From positions 1 to 43,451 of the forward strand of contig CAZJAX010000002.1 in NCBI GenBank assembly GCA_964543965.1: a DNA stretch of 43,451 nt, written 5' to 3'. Source of the stretch: CAMDWQ01 sp964543965 (GTDB taxonomy: Bacteria; Omnitrophota; Gorgyraeia; 2-02-FULL-51-18). The notes beneath the pieces were generated by a model. That model saw only the letters and a list, made by a program, of their open reading frames with translations, was not told where the DNA came from and made no database searches. How positions within the stretch are numbered: the first letter of the stretch is position 1; every line of letters starts with the position of its first letter. The translations under genes and the position numbers were made by a program. Shown piece by piece: positions 1 through 7,630 of the stretch.

Positions 1-2
1 TT

Positions 3-602
3 TATACGAAGAAATGCGTGACCGGTGTGGATCTGGCGGTCGAGGGGCCTCGCTTTCCGAATATGAAACTGGTGCGCGGGGACGCGACCGCGCTGCCGTT
101 TCCGGACTCGAGCTTCGATCTCGTTGTCGCGCTTGACGTCTTGGAACATATGCCGAAGGAGCTAAGAGCCAAGGCCGTCGCCGAAGCGGTGCGCGTCGGA
201 AAGAAAAGGATTTACGTCGGTTGTCCTTGCGGCCCGGCGGCGCGCGCCTGGGAACAGAAGCTTTACCGCCGCTACCAAGCTGTCGTCTCCGGCTGGAAGG
301 GGAAGCCGGAGGATCTGGACAAGTTCCGAAAACGGTTTTGGTACATCGTCGAACACACTGAAAATGTTCTTCCGGACCGCCGGGAGCTTGAGCTTTGCCT
401 GAAGCAAGCCGGTGCCGGGCGCTGGAAGCTTATCGAGAACGAGAGCGTTCTTGTGTGGTATTGGAGTGTCACGCGCATGATCCGCGGGAGTCATTGGCGA
501 TGGTTCTTCGTGACAGCTCTTTACATCCTGTTCTTTCCTGTGCTGGCGCGGATCCGTTGGGGCGGCCATTACCGGGATATCTTTGTCCTTGAGAAACCCT
601 GA
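3..602 (+). CDS. Class I SAM-dependent methyltransferase, 5'-truncated
   Basis: The frame is open from base 3, so the gene starts before the window; the GTG at 18 is probably internal. Visible residues fit the middle of a class I (UbiE/Methyltransf_11-type) methyltransferase: the acidic end of motif II (TGVDLA), then DATALPFPDSSFDLVV (motifs III-IV) and LDVLEHMP (post motif IV). The glycine-rich SAM loop lies upstream, out of view. A hydrophobic stretch near the C-terminus (WFFVTALYILFFPVLARI) may attach it to the membrane. Such enzymes in polysaccharide clusters often methylate sugars or lipid carriers, but the substrate cannot be read here. It sits ahead of EPS genes, separated from them by a 200-bp gap. 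Confidence 0.85.
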   Translation, partial: YTKKCVTGVDLAVEGPRFPNMKLVRGDATALPFPDSSFDLVVALDVLEHMPKELRAKAVAEAVRVGKKRIYVGCPCGPAARAWEQKLYRRYQAVVSGWKGKPEDLDKFRKRFWYIVEHTENVLPDRRELELCLKQAGAGRWKLIENESVLVWYWSVTRMIRGSHWRWFFVTALYILFFPVLARIRWGGHYRDIFVLEKP

Positions 603-642
603 TTTATGGACGTCGGCCCCTTGAAAGGAATGCGGCTGTCGC

Positions 643-701
643 GTAAATTCATAAAATAGGCTGTACGAGAATGCTCGTCTGCTCTTTATGAATTCATTTA
701 C
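643..701. repeat. Nested inverted repeat in the 603-801 gap
   Basis: Outer arms GTAAATTCATAAA (643-655) and TTTATGAATTCATTTAC (685-701) are complementary apart from a 3-nt insertion. Inside them ACGAG/CTCGT (665-669, 674-678) closes an AATG tetraloop. Transcribed RNA could form one long, slightly bulged hairpin. No T-run follows, so it is not a clean intrinsic terminator. The rest of the 200-bp gap is AT-rich and probably carries the promoter for the GT2 gene at 802. Confidence 0.5.
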
Positions 702-801
702 GATGCCTTCTTGCAAGTGTCCTCGTGCGAAAAACAGGTTTTTATAATTTATTAAATATGTTAATGTTTAATTAGAATTAGTAAGGCGGGAAGGGGCGGC
801 C

Positions 802-1629
802 ATGATAGATGTAACTATCGTTGTTGTAGGGACTAACGAAAAGGCAGATTTGGAGCGATGTCTGCCTTCGATCCGCAACAGCCGTACTTCCTTCAAGTTC
901 GAGACCATCCTCGTCGACAACGCTTCCACTGACGGCACCTACGAGATGGTCAGTCAAAAATTCCCCGAGATCAAGATCCTGCGGATGGCCCGCAAAGAGG
1001 GGTATATCGACAGCAATAATCGCGCCATGAAGGAGGGGTCGGGCCGGTATTTTCTCCTTCTGAATTCCGATATCGAGCTCAAGCCTGAAACGCTGGACTA
1101 CACGGTGCGCTTCATGGACTCTCACCCTGACGGCGCCGCCGCCTCCTGCAAGCTGCTGTTCGACGACGGCACCTTGCAGTTGACGAGCCGCCGTTTTCCG
1201 ACGCCGCTCGTCTATCTAGCGCGGCTGCCGCATTTTTTTCGATGGCTGGCTTTCATGAAGCCGTTTGCAAAGAGCGCCGTCGTCTCCCGCTACCTCATGA
1301 TGGATTATGACCACGAGACCTCGCGCGCTGTCGACTGGGTCGTTTCGGCATTCTTTCTTCTGAGGCGCAAGGCCATCGAAGAAGTGGGTCCTGTGGGGCA
1401 GGGGCTCCTGCAGCCCTTCTATCTGGAGGATGTCGATTTCTGCTTCCGCGCCCGCGTCAAGGGGTGGAAGACATACTACATCCCGGAAGTCACGGCTTTT
1501 CATTTTTATAAGCGCGGCAGCGTCTCCAGGCTCGGCAAGCTCAGCTTCGTCCACATGGGCAACATTCTGATCTTTTATGCAAAGAACGGTCTCGATATGA
1601 TGCTTGGAAAGCACAAGAGGGCGGCGTGA
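802..1629 (+). CDS. Glycosyltransferase family 2 (rhamnosyltransferase/WbbL-like)
   Basis: A 275-residue GT-A fold transferase that would add a sugar from an NDP-sugar to a growing glycan on the cytoplasmic face. The N-terminus is a typical GT2 strand (VTIVVVGTNEKADLERCL), followed by ILVDNASTDGT and the DXD-like NSDIEL (Asp near residue 90). The C-terminal half carries AFFLLRRKAIEEVG and YLEDVDFCFRARVKGW, the ED/acceptor-site motif of WbbL-type enzymes. The ATG follows a GGAAGGGG purine tract. Its stop overlaps the start of the next gene (TGATG), so the two are translationally coupled. Donor and acceptor sugars are not predictable. Confidence 0.92.
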   Translation: MIDVTIVVVGTNEKADLERCLPSIRNSRTSFKFETILVDNASTDGTYEMVSQKFPEIKILRMARKEGYIDSNNRAMKEGSGRYFLLLNSDIELKPETLDYTVRFMDSHPDGAAASCKLLFDDGTLQLTSRRFPTPLVYLARLPHFFRWLAFMKPFAKSAVVSRYLMMDYDHETSRAVDWVVSAFFLLRRKAIEEVGPVGQGLLQPFYLEDVDFCFRARVKGWKTYYIPEVTAFHFYKRGSVSRLGKLSFVHMGNILIFYAKNGLDMMLGKHKRAA

Positions 1630-3092
1630 TGAAAATCCTTCTCCTGAATTCTCCCTGGATCAATGATGAGAAGCTCTACGGCATTAAGGCCGGAACGCGC
1701 TGGCCCGAGGTCAGAAAGAAGGATAGAACGCTGCCGTATTTCCCTTTTCCTTATGAAATGGCCTGTACGGTCCCGTATCTCCGGAAGTTCGGGATCCAAG
1801 CGCATATGAAGGACGCGATCGCCGAGGAGCTGGGATCCGAGGAGTGCCTGAAATATTTGGAGGGCCTGAAGCCTGACCTGACGGTCATCGAAGCGTTTCC
1901 GACGTCGCTCAAGGCGGATCTCGCGTTCGCGCGCGACGCCAAGAAGCGGACCGGAACAAAGATCGCATTCTGCGGAGCTCATGCCGACTCGGTGCCTGAA
2001 GAGACGCTGAAAAATGATGAAGTCGACTTCGTGCTCTACGGCGAATATGAAGAGGCGCTGCGCGACATGGCGCCTATTCTCGAAAAGGGGCAGGAGGATT
2101 TTTCATCCGTCAAGGGTCTGGCGTACAAAAGAGATGGGCGGATCATCCTGGGGTCGAAACGCCCGCCGATCGCCAACGTCGACGAGATCCCTGTGCCGGA
2201 CTATTCGGAGCTCCCGTTCAGCAAATACAATGAACCTCTGAGCCGGTATTATCCGAGCGCCCGCATCATGACGACGCGCAGCTGCCCCTACGCATGTCCT
2301 TTCTGTGTCGTGCCGGTCGTGCATGGTCAGGGATACCGCCGCCGCTCGATAGACCTCGTGATGAAAGAGATCGGGGACCTTGTCCGGAACTACGGCGTCC
2401 GCGAGATCTATTTTGACGATGCGTTCGTGACGATCCCTCGCGCTAAAGAGATCGCGGAGGCTCTCCTGAAGCAGAAATTCAGGATCGCCTGGTCGTCCTG
2501 GATGGACTGGAATATCACCGCCCAGGATGTGGCTCTGCTTAAAAAGAGCGGCTGCTATGCGCTGAAGTTCGGCATCGAGTCATCCAACGCGGACATCGTG
2601 AAGTCTATCGGCAAGCCCGTCTATCTCGAAAAGCTGCGCAAGAATATTAAGATTTTCCGAAAAATGGGAATGCTGGTGCACGGTTCCTTCATCCTCGGCA
2701 TGCCCGGGGAGACGCGTCAAAGTCTGCGCGATACGCTCGACATTATTTTTTCCGTAGGACTCACGTCCTGTCAGGTCAGCGTCGCGACCCCGCTGCCTGG
2801 CACGCCATTCTACAAGGAAGCCGTCGAGAAGGGCTGGCTTACGACGACGGATTGGAGCCAATACGAGGGTACGTCCAACCCGGTCATGAACTACCCTGAG
2901 TGTTCACAGCAGGATCTCGCTGACGCGCTGGACGAGGTGGCGCGCCGTAAAGTGAAGATGTTCCTCCGCAATCCGGTCAATGTAGCCAAATATTTCTGGA
3001 AGCTTTTGAAGTTGAAGGGTGTCCGCGGCTTCTGCGCGGAGATCGTAAAAAAGGGCGGTTTTGCCGCCCGCGCCTTCTTTCATAAAAACTGA
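1629..3092 (+). CDS. B12-binding radical SAM protein
   Basis: About 487 residues. The N-terminal ~170 residues form a cobalamin-binding Rossmann-type domain (MKILLLNSPW ... LKPDLTVIEAFPTS ... GEYEEAL). The radical SAM core follows with CPYACPFC (Cys 219, 223, 226 counted from ATG 1629), the ligands of the 4Fe-4S cluster. A GTG at 1626 could add one residue, but the ATG in the TGATG overlap is the likelier start. In glycan clusters this family performs radical C- or P-methylations and other hard modifications of sugars or lipids. The exact substrate is unknown. The stop overlaps the next ATG by one base, again indicating an operon. Confidence 0.9.
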   Translation: MKILLLNSPWINDEKLYGIKAGTRWPEVRKKDRTLPYFPFPYEMACTVPYLRKFGIQAHMKDAIAEELGSEECLKYLEGLKPDLTVIEAFPTSLKADLAFARDAKKRTGTKIAFCGAHADSVPEETLKNDEVDFVLYGEYEEALRDMAPILEKGQEDFSSVKGLAYKRDGRIILGSKRPPIANVDEIPVPDYSELPFSKYNEPLSRYYPSARIMTTRSCPYACPFCVVPVVHGQGYRRRSIDLVMKEIGDLVRNYGVREIYFDDAFVTIPRAKEIAEALLKQKFRIAWSSWMDWNITAQDVALLKKSGCYALKFGIESSNADIVKSIGKPVYLEKLRKNIKIFRKMGMLVHGSFILGMPGETRQSLRDTLDIIFSVGLTSCQVSVATPLPGTPFYKEAVEKGWLTTTDWSQYEGTSNPVMNYPECSQQDLADALDEVARRKVKMFLRNPVNVAKYFWKLLKLKGVRGFCAEIVKKGGFAARAFFHKN

Positions 3093-4021
3093 TGAGGGTC
3101 TGGCTCGGCATCAAGCACATGCTCGATTCGCGGGGTCTGGCCAAAGGTTTTTATCGCCTCAGCCTGATCCTTAAGCGCTTCGGCTGGACTGCGGACAGGC
3201 AGGTGAAAGGGATCGGTCTTTATGCCGCGATCTTAAAAAGACAGGGCATCCGAGGAACTTTTTTCATTCCAGGCGTCGTGCTCGAGAAGTATTGGAAGGA
3301 TATCCGGCGGATCGATACCGGCAGCGTGGAATGGGGGATACACGGGGATGTCCACACAGATTTTTCGAAATTGATCAGCTCCGATCAAAGGGCGCACACG
3401 AGGAACGCGGTCAGGCTGTTCGACGATCAAGGGCTTAAGTTCTGCGGTTTTCGCGCACCGTATCTCAAGATCAACGAAGGCGCGCTGGACGCGATCGCGG
3501 CGCAGGGACGCTTCAAATACGACTCGAGTTATCCGGTCCTCTGGGACGAGGTGTACGGCAAAGACGAAAAATTTTCAGGATTCATCCGAGATTTTTACCG
3601 GCCGTCGCAGAGCTCATCGTCACGCGCGCTGCCGAGGATGGAAAAGACGCTTGTCGAGATCCCGGTGTCTCTGCCCGACGATGATATTCTGGTGGACCGC
3701 GAGCGTTTACCGCCCGGACGCGTGCTGGAGATCTGGACGAAGATTCTCATGAAGAGCCACGAGAAAGGCGAGGTCTTTGTGCTGCAGCTTCATCCCGAAA
3801 GGATCTTCGAGCTCGGAGAAACGCTGGAATCTTTGATCGAGCGCGCTAAGGCAATGGATCCTCCTGTGTGGATCGCGCCGTTGGGCGAGGTCGCCGGATG
3901 GGCCTCCCAGGGCGGCTGCGAAGGCCGGTGGCCTGCCGGCGCGCGATCGGCTTTCAGCGTCACGGGGGATATCGACTCGATCACTCTTTTTGACTTTATC
4001 GACCGTGTCCGAAAATGGTGA
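3092..4021 (+). CDS. NodB-type polysaccharide deacetylase-like protein with unusual motif order
   Basis: 309 residues. Family signatures are RGTFFIPG (55-61), the metal-binding H-x3-H in GIHGDVHTD (His 84, His 88), GFRAPYLK (119-126) and a late LQLHPE motif. NodB enzymes remove acyl groups from N- or O-acetylated sugars using an Asp-His-His metal site. The usual TFDD motif ~25 residues before TFFI is absent; that stretch reads FGWTADRQVKG. A TGDIDSITLFDF segment sits at the extreme C-terminus (Asp 293, Asp 295) and could supply the missing Asp from the strand that would neighbour strand 1. It overlaps the next gene by 7 bp. Deacetylation of the local EPS is an inference. Confidence 0.8.
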   Translation: MRVWLGIKHMLDSRGLAKGFYRLSLILKRFGWTADRQVKGIGLYAAILKRQGIRGTFFIPGVVLEKYWKDIRRIDTGSVEWGIHGDVHTDFSKLISSDQRAHTRNAVRLFDDQGLKFCGFRAPYLKINEGALDAIAAQGRFKYDSSYPVLWDEVYGKDEKFSGFIRDFYRPSQSSSSRALPRMEKTLVEIPVSLPDDDILVDRERLPPGRVLEIWTKILMKSHEKGEVFVLQLHPERIFELGETLESLIERAKAMDPPVWIAPLGEVAGWASQGGCEGRWPAGARSAFSVTGDIDSITLFDFIDRVRKW

Positions 4022-4653
4022 TCCGCATCTACCCTTTTTTTAAACGCGTCCTCGATGTCGCGGGAAGTTTGGCGCTGCTGCTCTTAACAGCGCCGGCCCT
4101 TCTGGTGACGGCGCTTGTGATACGGCTGGATTCCCCGGGGCCGGCGATATTCCGCCAGAAGAGGGTGGGGCGGGGGCGAAAGCTCTTTACGGCGTATAAG
4201 TTCCGCTCGATGTTTGCGGACAATGATGAAAGCGTGCACAAAAAATACATCGAGCGGCTTCTGGGTCCCGACGCGGAAAGGGCTGCACAGTCCGGCGGAG
4301 TTTTTAAACTCTCGGACGACCCAAGGGTCACCAGGACGGGACGCCTGATACGGCGCCTAAGCATCGATGAGCTGCCGCAGCTATGGAACGTGCTTTTGGG
4401 AGACATGAGTCTCGTAGGTCCGCGGCCGGCCGTGCCTTATGAGCTTGAACACTTCGAGCCGTGGATGTTCGAAAAGTTCTCAGTGAAGCCCGGGATCACG
4501 GGCCTTTGGCAGGTGGAAGGCCGCTCTTCGACCGGATACCGGCAGATGGTGCAAAAGGATATCGAGTATGCGAAGAATTTATCCTGGAGGCTGGATCTGA
4601 GCATTCTCTGCCGGACGCTTGTCGTCGTATTTCAAACAAAGAAAGCCTGTTAA
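4015..4653 (+). CDS. Undecaprenyl-phosphate sugar phosphotransferase (Bac_transf, PglC/WcaJ family)
   Basis: 212 residues, the short monotopic phosphoglycosyl transferase form. An N-terminal re-entrant hydrophobic segment (~15-36) is followed by the signature FRQKRVGRGRKLFTAYKFRSM, then the catalytic Asp-Glu dyad in IDELPQLWN and GDMSLVGPRPAVP, ending in ITGLWQVEGRS. It would transfer a sugar-1-phosphate to a polyprenyl phosphate at the inner membrane, the committed first step of repeat-unit assembly. It overlaps the deacetylase gene by 7 bp. The larger WcaJ/WbaP N-terminal membrane domain is missing, as in PglC-like members. The identity of the sugar is not readable. Confidence 0.93.
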   Translation: MVIRIYPFFKRVLDVAGSLALLLLTAPALLVTALVIRLDSPGPAIFRQKRVGRGRKLFTAYKFRSMFADNDESVHKKYIERLLGPDAERAAQSGGVFKLSDDPRVTRTGRLIRRLSIDELPQLWNVLLGDMSLVGPRPAVPYELEHFEPWMFEKFSVKPGITGLWQVEGRSSTGYRQMVQKDIEYAKNLSWRLDLSILCRTLVVVFQTKKAC

Positions 4654-4669
4654 TAAGGAAAGAATAAAC

Positions 4670-5677
4670 ATGCTCAACGTCGCATTGATCGGCTGCGGTT
4701 ATTGGGGTCCGAACCTGGCACGTAATTTTTTCGAGAACGATAAGTGCCGGCTCATCTGGTGCTGCGATCTGCGCCTCTCGCGCCTGAAGGTCATGCAGAA
4801 CAGGCACCCGTCGCTTAAGATCACCACGGACTTTAACGATGTGCTCAGGGATCCGTCCGTCGATGCGGTCGCGATCGCGACGCCGCTGCCCACTCATCAC
4901 CGCCTGGCAAAGCTTTTTCTCAATGCCGGAAAGCATGTGCTCGTGGAAAAGCCTCTGACGCATAGCTCAAGCTCCGCTGAAGAGCTGATGGATCTGGCTC
5001 GCCGCCGCCGCCGCGTACTCATGGCAGGGTACACCTACATTTACAGTCCTCATGTCCGCAAGATCAAAGAGATCATCGATTCCAGAAAGATCGGGGACGT
5101 GCGCTATGTCCAGTCATCCAGGGTCCACTTCGGCCACCTGAAGCCCAACGAAGGCGTGCTCTGGGATCTGGTTCCCCACGATATCGCGGTCATGCTTCAC
5201 TGGCTGGATCTATCGGAGTGCGACATCTCATGTGCGGGAAATGACTATTTCGGCCGCGGGCACCACGAGACCATATCGCTCAACATCACCTCCAAGACCG
5301 GCCAGGGCATCTATATCTTTACGAGTCTCTTAGCGCCGCTCAAGATGAGGAACATGCTCATCGCCGGCACCAAAAAAATGATCTTTTACAACGACACCCG
5401 CGCCGACGAAAAGATCAAGGTGTTCGACCAATGCGCGACCAAAGCGGAGCGGGGGATGACCGAGGGCCATTTCAACTACAAGACCGGCCACATCTTCTCG
5501 CCCCACGTCGATACGCGGGAGCCGCTGCAGCTCGAGATCGAGGATTTCGTGCGGGCGATCAGAACCGGAAGAGCGCCCTCATCGAGCCCGGCTTTCGCGC
5601 TGAGGATCATCAAGGTGCTCGAGGCCGCCGAGAAGTCGCTTAAGCTCGGCAAAACGATCAAGAAAGTTTCTTTATAA
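4670..5677 (+). CDS. Gfo/Idh/MocA family sugar oxidoreductase
   Basis: 336 residues from ATG 4670, chosen because AAGGAAAG lies just upstream and because the protein then begins with the Rossmann strand MLNVALIGCGYWGPN. A TTG at 4619 in the same frame would overlap the previous gene. The NAD(P)-binding GCGYWG motif, CCDLRLSRL and HVLVEKPL (the conserved EKP of the family) are all visible, followed by a C-terminal dimerisation/substrate domain. Members oxidise or epimerise nucleotide sugars, for example WlbA/WbpB-type UDP-GlcNAc(A) 3-dehydrogenases. Location among EPS genes fits synthesis of a modified nucleotide sugar. The specific substrate is inference. Confidence 0.9.
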   Translation: MLNVALIGCGYWGPNLARNFFENDKCRLIWCCDLRLSRLKVMQNRHPSLKITTDFNDVLRDPSVDAVAIATPLPTHHRLAKLFLNAGKHVLVEKPLTHSSSSAEELMDLARRRRRVLMAGYTYIYSPHVRKIKEIIDSRKIGDVRYVQSSRVHFGHLKPNEGVLWDLVPHDIAVMLHWLDLSECDISCAGNDYFGRGHHETISLNITSKTGQGIYIFTSLLAPLKMRNMLIAGTKKMIFYNDTRADEKIKVFDQCATKAERGMTEGHFNYKTGHIFSPHVDTREPLQLEIEDFVRAIRTGRAPSSSPAFALRIIKVLEAAEKSLKLGKTIKKVSL

Positions 5678-5728
5678 TTCCTGGAAAATTTGTAGAATAG
5701 ACTTAAACCTGTAGGTCGGGGGACGGGT

Positions 5729-6472
5729 ATGACGAACATGAAAACGCTGGCGGCTCTTAGCGTCCTGTGCTTTTTTTTCTCGGCGCAGGCTTCCGCAGAA
5801 ACGCGTCCGGCGCCCGCTTATACCAAGCCCAGCATTTCTGCGCCGATTCCCGCTCCTTCATTTTCCTACGTCATCGGCCCCGGCGACCAGCTGGATATCT
5901 CTGTTTGGCGCCACCCGGACCTGGCGGCGAAGGTCATCGTGAGGCCGGACGGCAACATCTCCTTTCCTTTTGTCGGGGAAGTGCGCGCCCTGGACCTGAC
6001 TATCCCGGAGCTCACGGAGAAGATCAGGATCGGTCTGGTGTCTGTCGTAAATCAGCCTGTCGTCACGGTGAACGTGCTCTCGTTCCAGAATCAGAAAGTT
6101 TTTGTGCTGGGTGAAGTCGCGCTTCCGGGCGTGTTCCCTGTCGACGGCCGTATCAGCGTCATTGAAGCGCTGAGCCGTGCTCACGGCTACAAGGCGGACA
6201 CTGCGCAGCTCAACAGCGTGATGGTCATACGCCGCGGCGGTCCGGGGGGAGCCGGCGCCCAAGGCTTCCGGCTGAATATCTGGGATGTCATCAACAAAGG
6301 CGACTTCAGCCAGGACATCACGCTGGCTCCAGGCGACATCGTGTACGTGCCCAAGACCTTCATCGCCAACGTCACGACGTTCATCCAGGAATTCTTCACG
6401 AAGACGGACCCCGCCGTCAAATTTTACCTCGACATGTATGACGCAGTCCATCCCGGGGTGCTGAACCGGTGA
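5729..6472 (+). CDS. Wza-like polysaccharide export protein (Poly_export + SLBB)
   Basis: 247 residues, shorter than E. coli Wza (379). A signal peptide (residues 1-23, cleavage near ASA/ET) precedes the Poly_export domain (YVIGPGDQLDISVWRHPDL, ~47-130) with RPDGNISFPFVGEV, and one SLBB domain (VFVLGEVALPGVFPV). The mature end shows no lipobox Cys. Wza-type octamers form the periplasm/outer-membrane conduit for capsule or EPS. The next gene starts within its stop codon (GTGA overlap), pairing export protein with chain-length regulator as in most EPS operons. A TAGAAT at 5693-5698 may be a weak internal -10. Confidence 0.92.
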   Translation: MTNMKTLAALSVLCFFFSAQASAETRPAPAYTKPSISAPIPAPSFSYVIGPGDQLDISVWRHPDLAAKVIVRPDGNISFPFVGEVRALDLTIPELTEKIRIGLVSVVNQPVVTVNVLSFQNQKVFVLGEVALPGVFPVDGRISVIEALSRAHGYKADTAQLNSVMVIRRGGPGGAGAQGFRLNIWDVINKGDFSQDITLAPGDIVYVPKTFIANVTTFIQEFFTKTDPAVKFYLDMYDAVHPGVLNR

Positions 6473-7614
6473 TCCTTAAAGACGTGCTGGCCCGCCGTAA
6501 GCTGGCGGCCGCCGCCGTATTCCTCGTTTTGATCGCGGCGACGCTCGTGAAAGCTTTTTTCTTTTCCACTTTTCAGGCACAAAGCCTTCTTATTGTCGAG
6601 GCCAAAAAAGGCCCTACGACCGTTGAGACCAACGCGCTGGATCCGAGCCAGTTCCTGAGCCTCGTACGCGTTCACAGCCACCTGATGCAGAGCGACCTGA
6701 TCCTCAAAAAGGTCGTGACAGAGCTGGAGCTTTACCGCGAAGACGATTCTGTTTTCGGCGGGAAGCCCAGGACGGGCGCCCTCTCCGAAAGAGCCAAGGA
6801 AAAAGCCGTACAGGAAGCGATGGCGTCTCTGCGCCGATCCAAACTGGCGATCTCTTCGCCGCCGTTCACCAATCTTATCGAAGTCCGTGTGCGCCACAAG
6901 AACGCGGAAACGGCCGCCGCCATTGTCAACAGCCTCGTGAAGAATTATCTGCTCTGGAACGTCGGCTTTCAGCACGAAGAGGCCGACCGGCTGCTTGAGT
7001 ACCTCGAGAGCGAGACCGCGGCCGTGGGCGGTCACTTGGAGGAGACGGAGCTGCGCCTGCGCGATTTCAAGGACGAAAACCAGATCACCGACCTGTCCGA
7101 GGAGATCAAAGCGTATTTCCAGATACTGCCCGAGCGCTATAAGTCGCACTATGAGCTGATCCAGGCGGGTGAGGTGAAGCTCCTGGATCTCACGGTGGAG
7201 AGGAACCGGCTGCGCGAGCTTTACGCGGAGCAGAGCCCGCAGATCACGTATTTGGGCGATACGATCGATGAGGTTAAGCGGCAGCTCGACGGGAAGCTCA
7301 CCCAGAAGGAGCTCGAAGACGGATTCTTAAAGACGCTGAAGCATACGCCGGAAAAAGAGATGATGCTTGCGCGCCTCACCCGCGAGATCAAGATCCAGGA
7401 GAGCCTCTACGTGTTCCTGCTGGACGAAAAGGCGAAGGCGCGTCTTTTGAAAGCCAAGCAGAACGTGGAAGGAGTCAAGGTGGTTTCGTTCGCGGACGTG
7501 CCGCTCAAGCCTTCGGGCCGCATGAAGACCCTTCTTTTGGGCGCTATCGCGTCATTTTTGTTCACGATGCTGGCGATCGTCGTCATGGAAGCGGGCAAGG
7601 CGATCTCGCGATGA
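6469..7614 (+). CDS. Wzz/chain-length determinant family protein (polysaccharide co-polymerase)
   Basis: 381 residues, GTG start overlapping the Wza-like stop. It has the classical topology: membrane helix ~12-32, a large periplasmic portion with long coiled-coil segments (~170-310, many E/K/L heptads) and a second membrane helix (LLLGAIASFLFTMLAIVVM) near the C-terminus. A GNVR-like region with LKPSGRMK precedes the last helix. No Walker-containing BY-kinase domain follows, so it resembles Wzz or kinase-less PCP-2 proteins. It would set chain length with the Wzy-like protein encoded next. Confidence 0.9.
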   Translation: MILKDVLARRKLAAAAVFLVLIAATLVKAFFFSTFQAQSLLIVEAKKGPTTVETNALDPSQFLSLVRVHSHLMQSDLILKKVVTELELYREDDSVFGGKPRTGALSERAKEKAVQEAMASLRRSKLAISSPPFTNLIEVRVRHKNAETAAAIVNSLVKNYLLWNVGFQHEEADRLLEYLESETAAVGGHLEETELRLRDFKDENQITDLSEEIKAYFQILPERYKSHYELIQAGEVKLLDLTVERNRLRELYAEQSPQITYLGDTIDEVKRQLDGKLTQKELEDGFLKTLKHTPEKEMMLARLTREIKIQESLYVFLLDEKAKARLLKAKQNVEGVKVVSFADVPLKPSGRMKTLLLGAIASFLFTMLAIVVMEAGKAISR

Positions 7615-7630
7615 CGGCGGCAGTCCTCGT

